From Chloroflexota bacterium (GTDB lineage Bacteria; Chloroflexota; Anaerolineae; Anaerolineales; Anaerolineaceae): DNA of 16,295 bases. Shown one piece after another: positions 16,180-16,295 of the stretch. The DNA lies in NCBI GenBank assembly GCA_021796375.1, contig JAJYJF010000010.1:1-16295 (forward strand). Reading direction: 5' to 3'. A program made the position numbers and the translations under genes. The stretch's first letter is position 1. Each line of letters starts with the position of its first letter. The notes under the pieces were generated by a model. That model was given only the letters and a program-made list of their open reading frames with translations, did not search any database and had not been told where the DNA came from.

Positions 16180-16295
16180 TTAGACTCCGAAGCCGGCAGA
16201 GATCGCGCCGCCGCGCACGTAGCGCTGGACGAAGAGCAGCAAGAAGAAGGACGGCAGCCAGAGGATGAGAGAAATGATCGCCCCGTACTGCACGA
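16180..16295 (-). CDS. ABC transporter permease, C-terminal end (partial)
   Basis: Only the last 37 codons and the TAA are inside the window. The peptide is a hydrophobic helix (GAIISLILWLPSFFLLLF) followed by QRYVRGGAISAGFGV, the short basic and glycine-rich tail expected at the cytoplasmic end of binding-protein-dependent permeases (compare the QRYFVRG-type ends of MalG/UgpE proteins). Its stop is 2 nt before the ABC ATPase start on the same strand, which supports an inner-membrane subunit of the same importer. Confidence 0.72.
   Translation of the reverse strand, partial: VQYGAIISLILWLPSFFLLLFVQRYVRGGAISAGFGV

Overview
The window is GC-rich and bacterial. The gene content fits a Chloroflexota-type (Anaerolineae-like) genome: a Rho with a compact N-terminus, a sigma-like protein fused to a membrane anchor, a very large PAS/GAF kinase, Gfo/Idh/MocA and TIM-barrel sugar enzymes, and palindromic CCCCTTCCC-type intergenic repeats. 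The phylum call is an inference from gene style; no rRNA or tRNA is present to confirm it.

Layout. (1) 1-1903: on the minus strand, rho (211-1482) with a strong promoter about 220 nt upstream and a long leader, followed 7 nt downstream by the first 67 codons of a membrane-anchored protein that leaves the window. (2) 1904-3631, plus: a 575-aa protein with a divergent ECF sigma-like N-terminus, one transmembrane helix and a cysteine-containing outer domain, behind a good sigma-70-like promoter. (3) 3940-6986, plus: a Gfo/Idh/MocA oxidoreductase, a xylose-isomerase-like TIM-barrel protein 20 nt later, and after 180 nt a divergent glycerophosphodiester-phosphodiesterase-like protein. (4) 6969-12083, minus: a 1704-aa soluble hybrid sensor with nine PAS-like and two GAF-like segments ending in a HisKA_3/HATPase kinase; its 3' end overlaps the preceding gene tail to tail by 18 bp. 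(5) 12394-12906, minus: a small protein that is almost entirely an 18-heptad AExxRxx coiled coil. (6) 12907-13640: a 734-bp gene-free stretch full of palindromes. (7) 13641-16295, minus: the end of an ABC permease, a MalK/UgpC-type ABC ATPase and a PHP-family metallohydrolase, tightly packed as an operon.

How they may work together. The ABC operon imports an unidentified solute and ends with a PHP hydrolase that could cleave it or its product. The plus-strand cluster pairs a sugar or polyol oxidoreductase and isomerase with a phosphodiesterase-like barrel. Both sides therefore suggest uptake and breakdown of sugar, polyol or glycerophosphodiester compounds, but the substrate cannot be read from the sequence. 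The kinase has no response regulator in the window. The least familiar items are the membrane-tethered sigma-like protein, the uninterrupted heptad protein, the rho leader with two tiny ORFs, and the palindrome-dense intergenic block.
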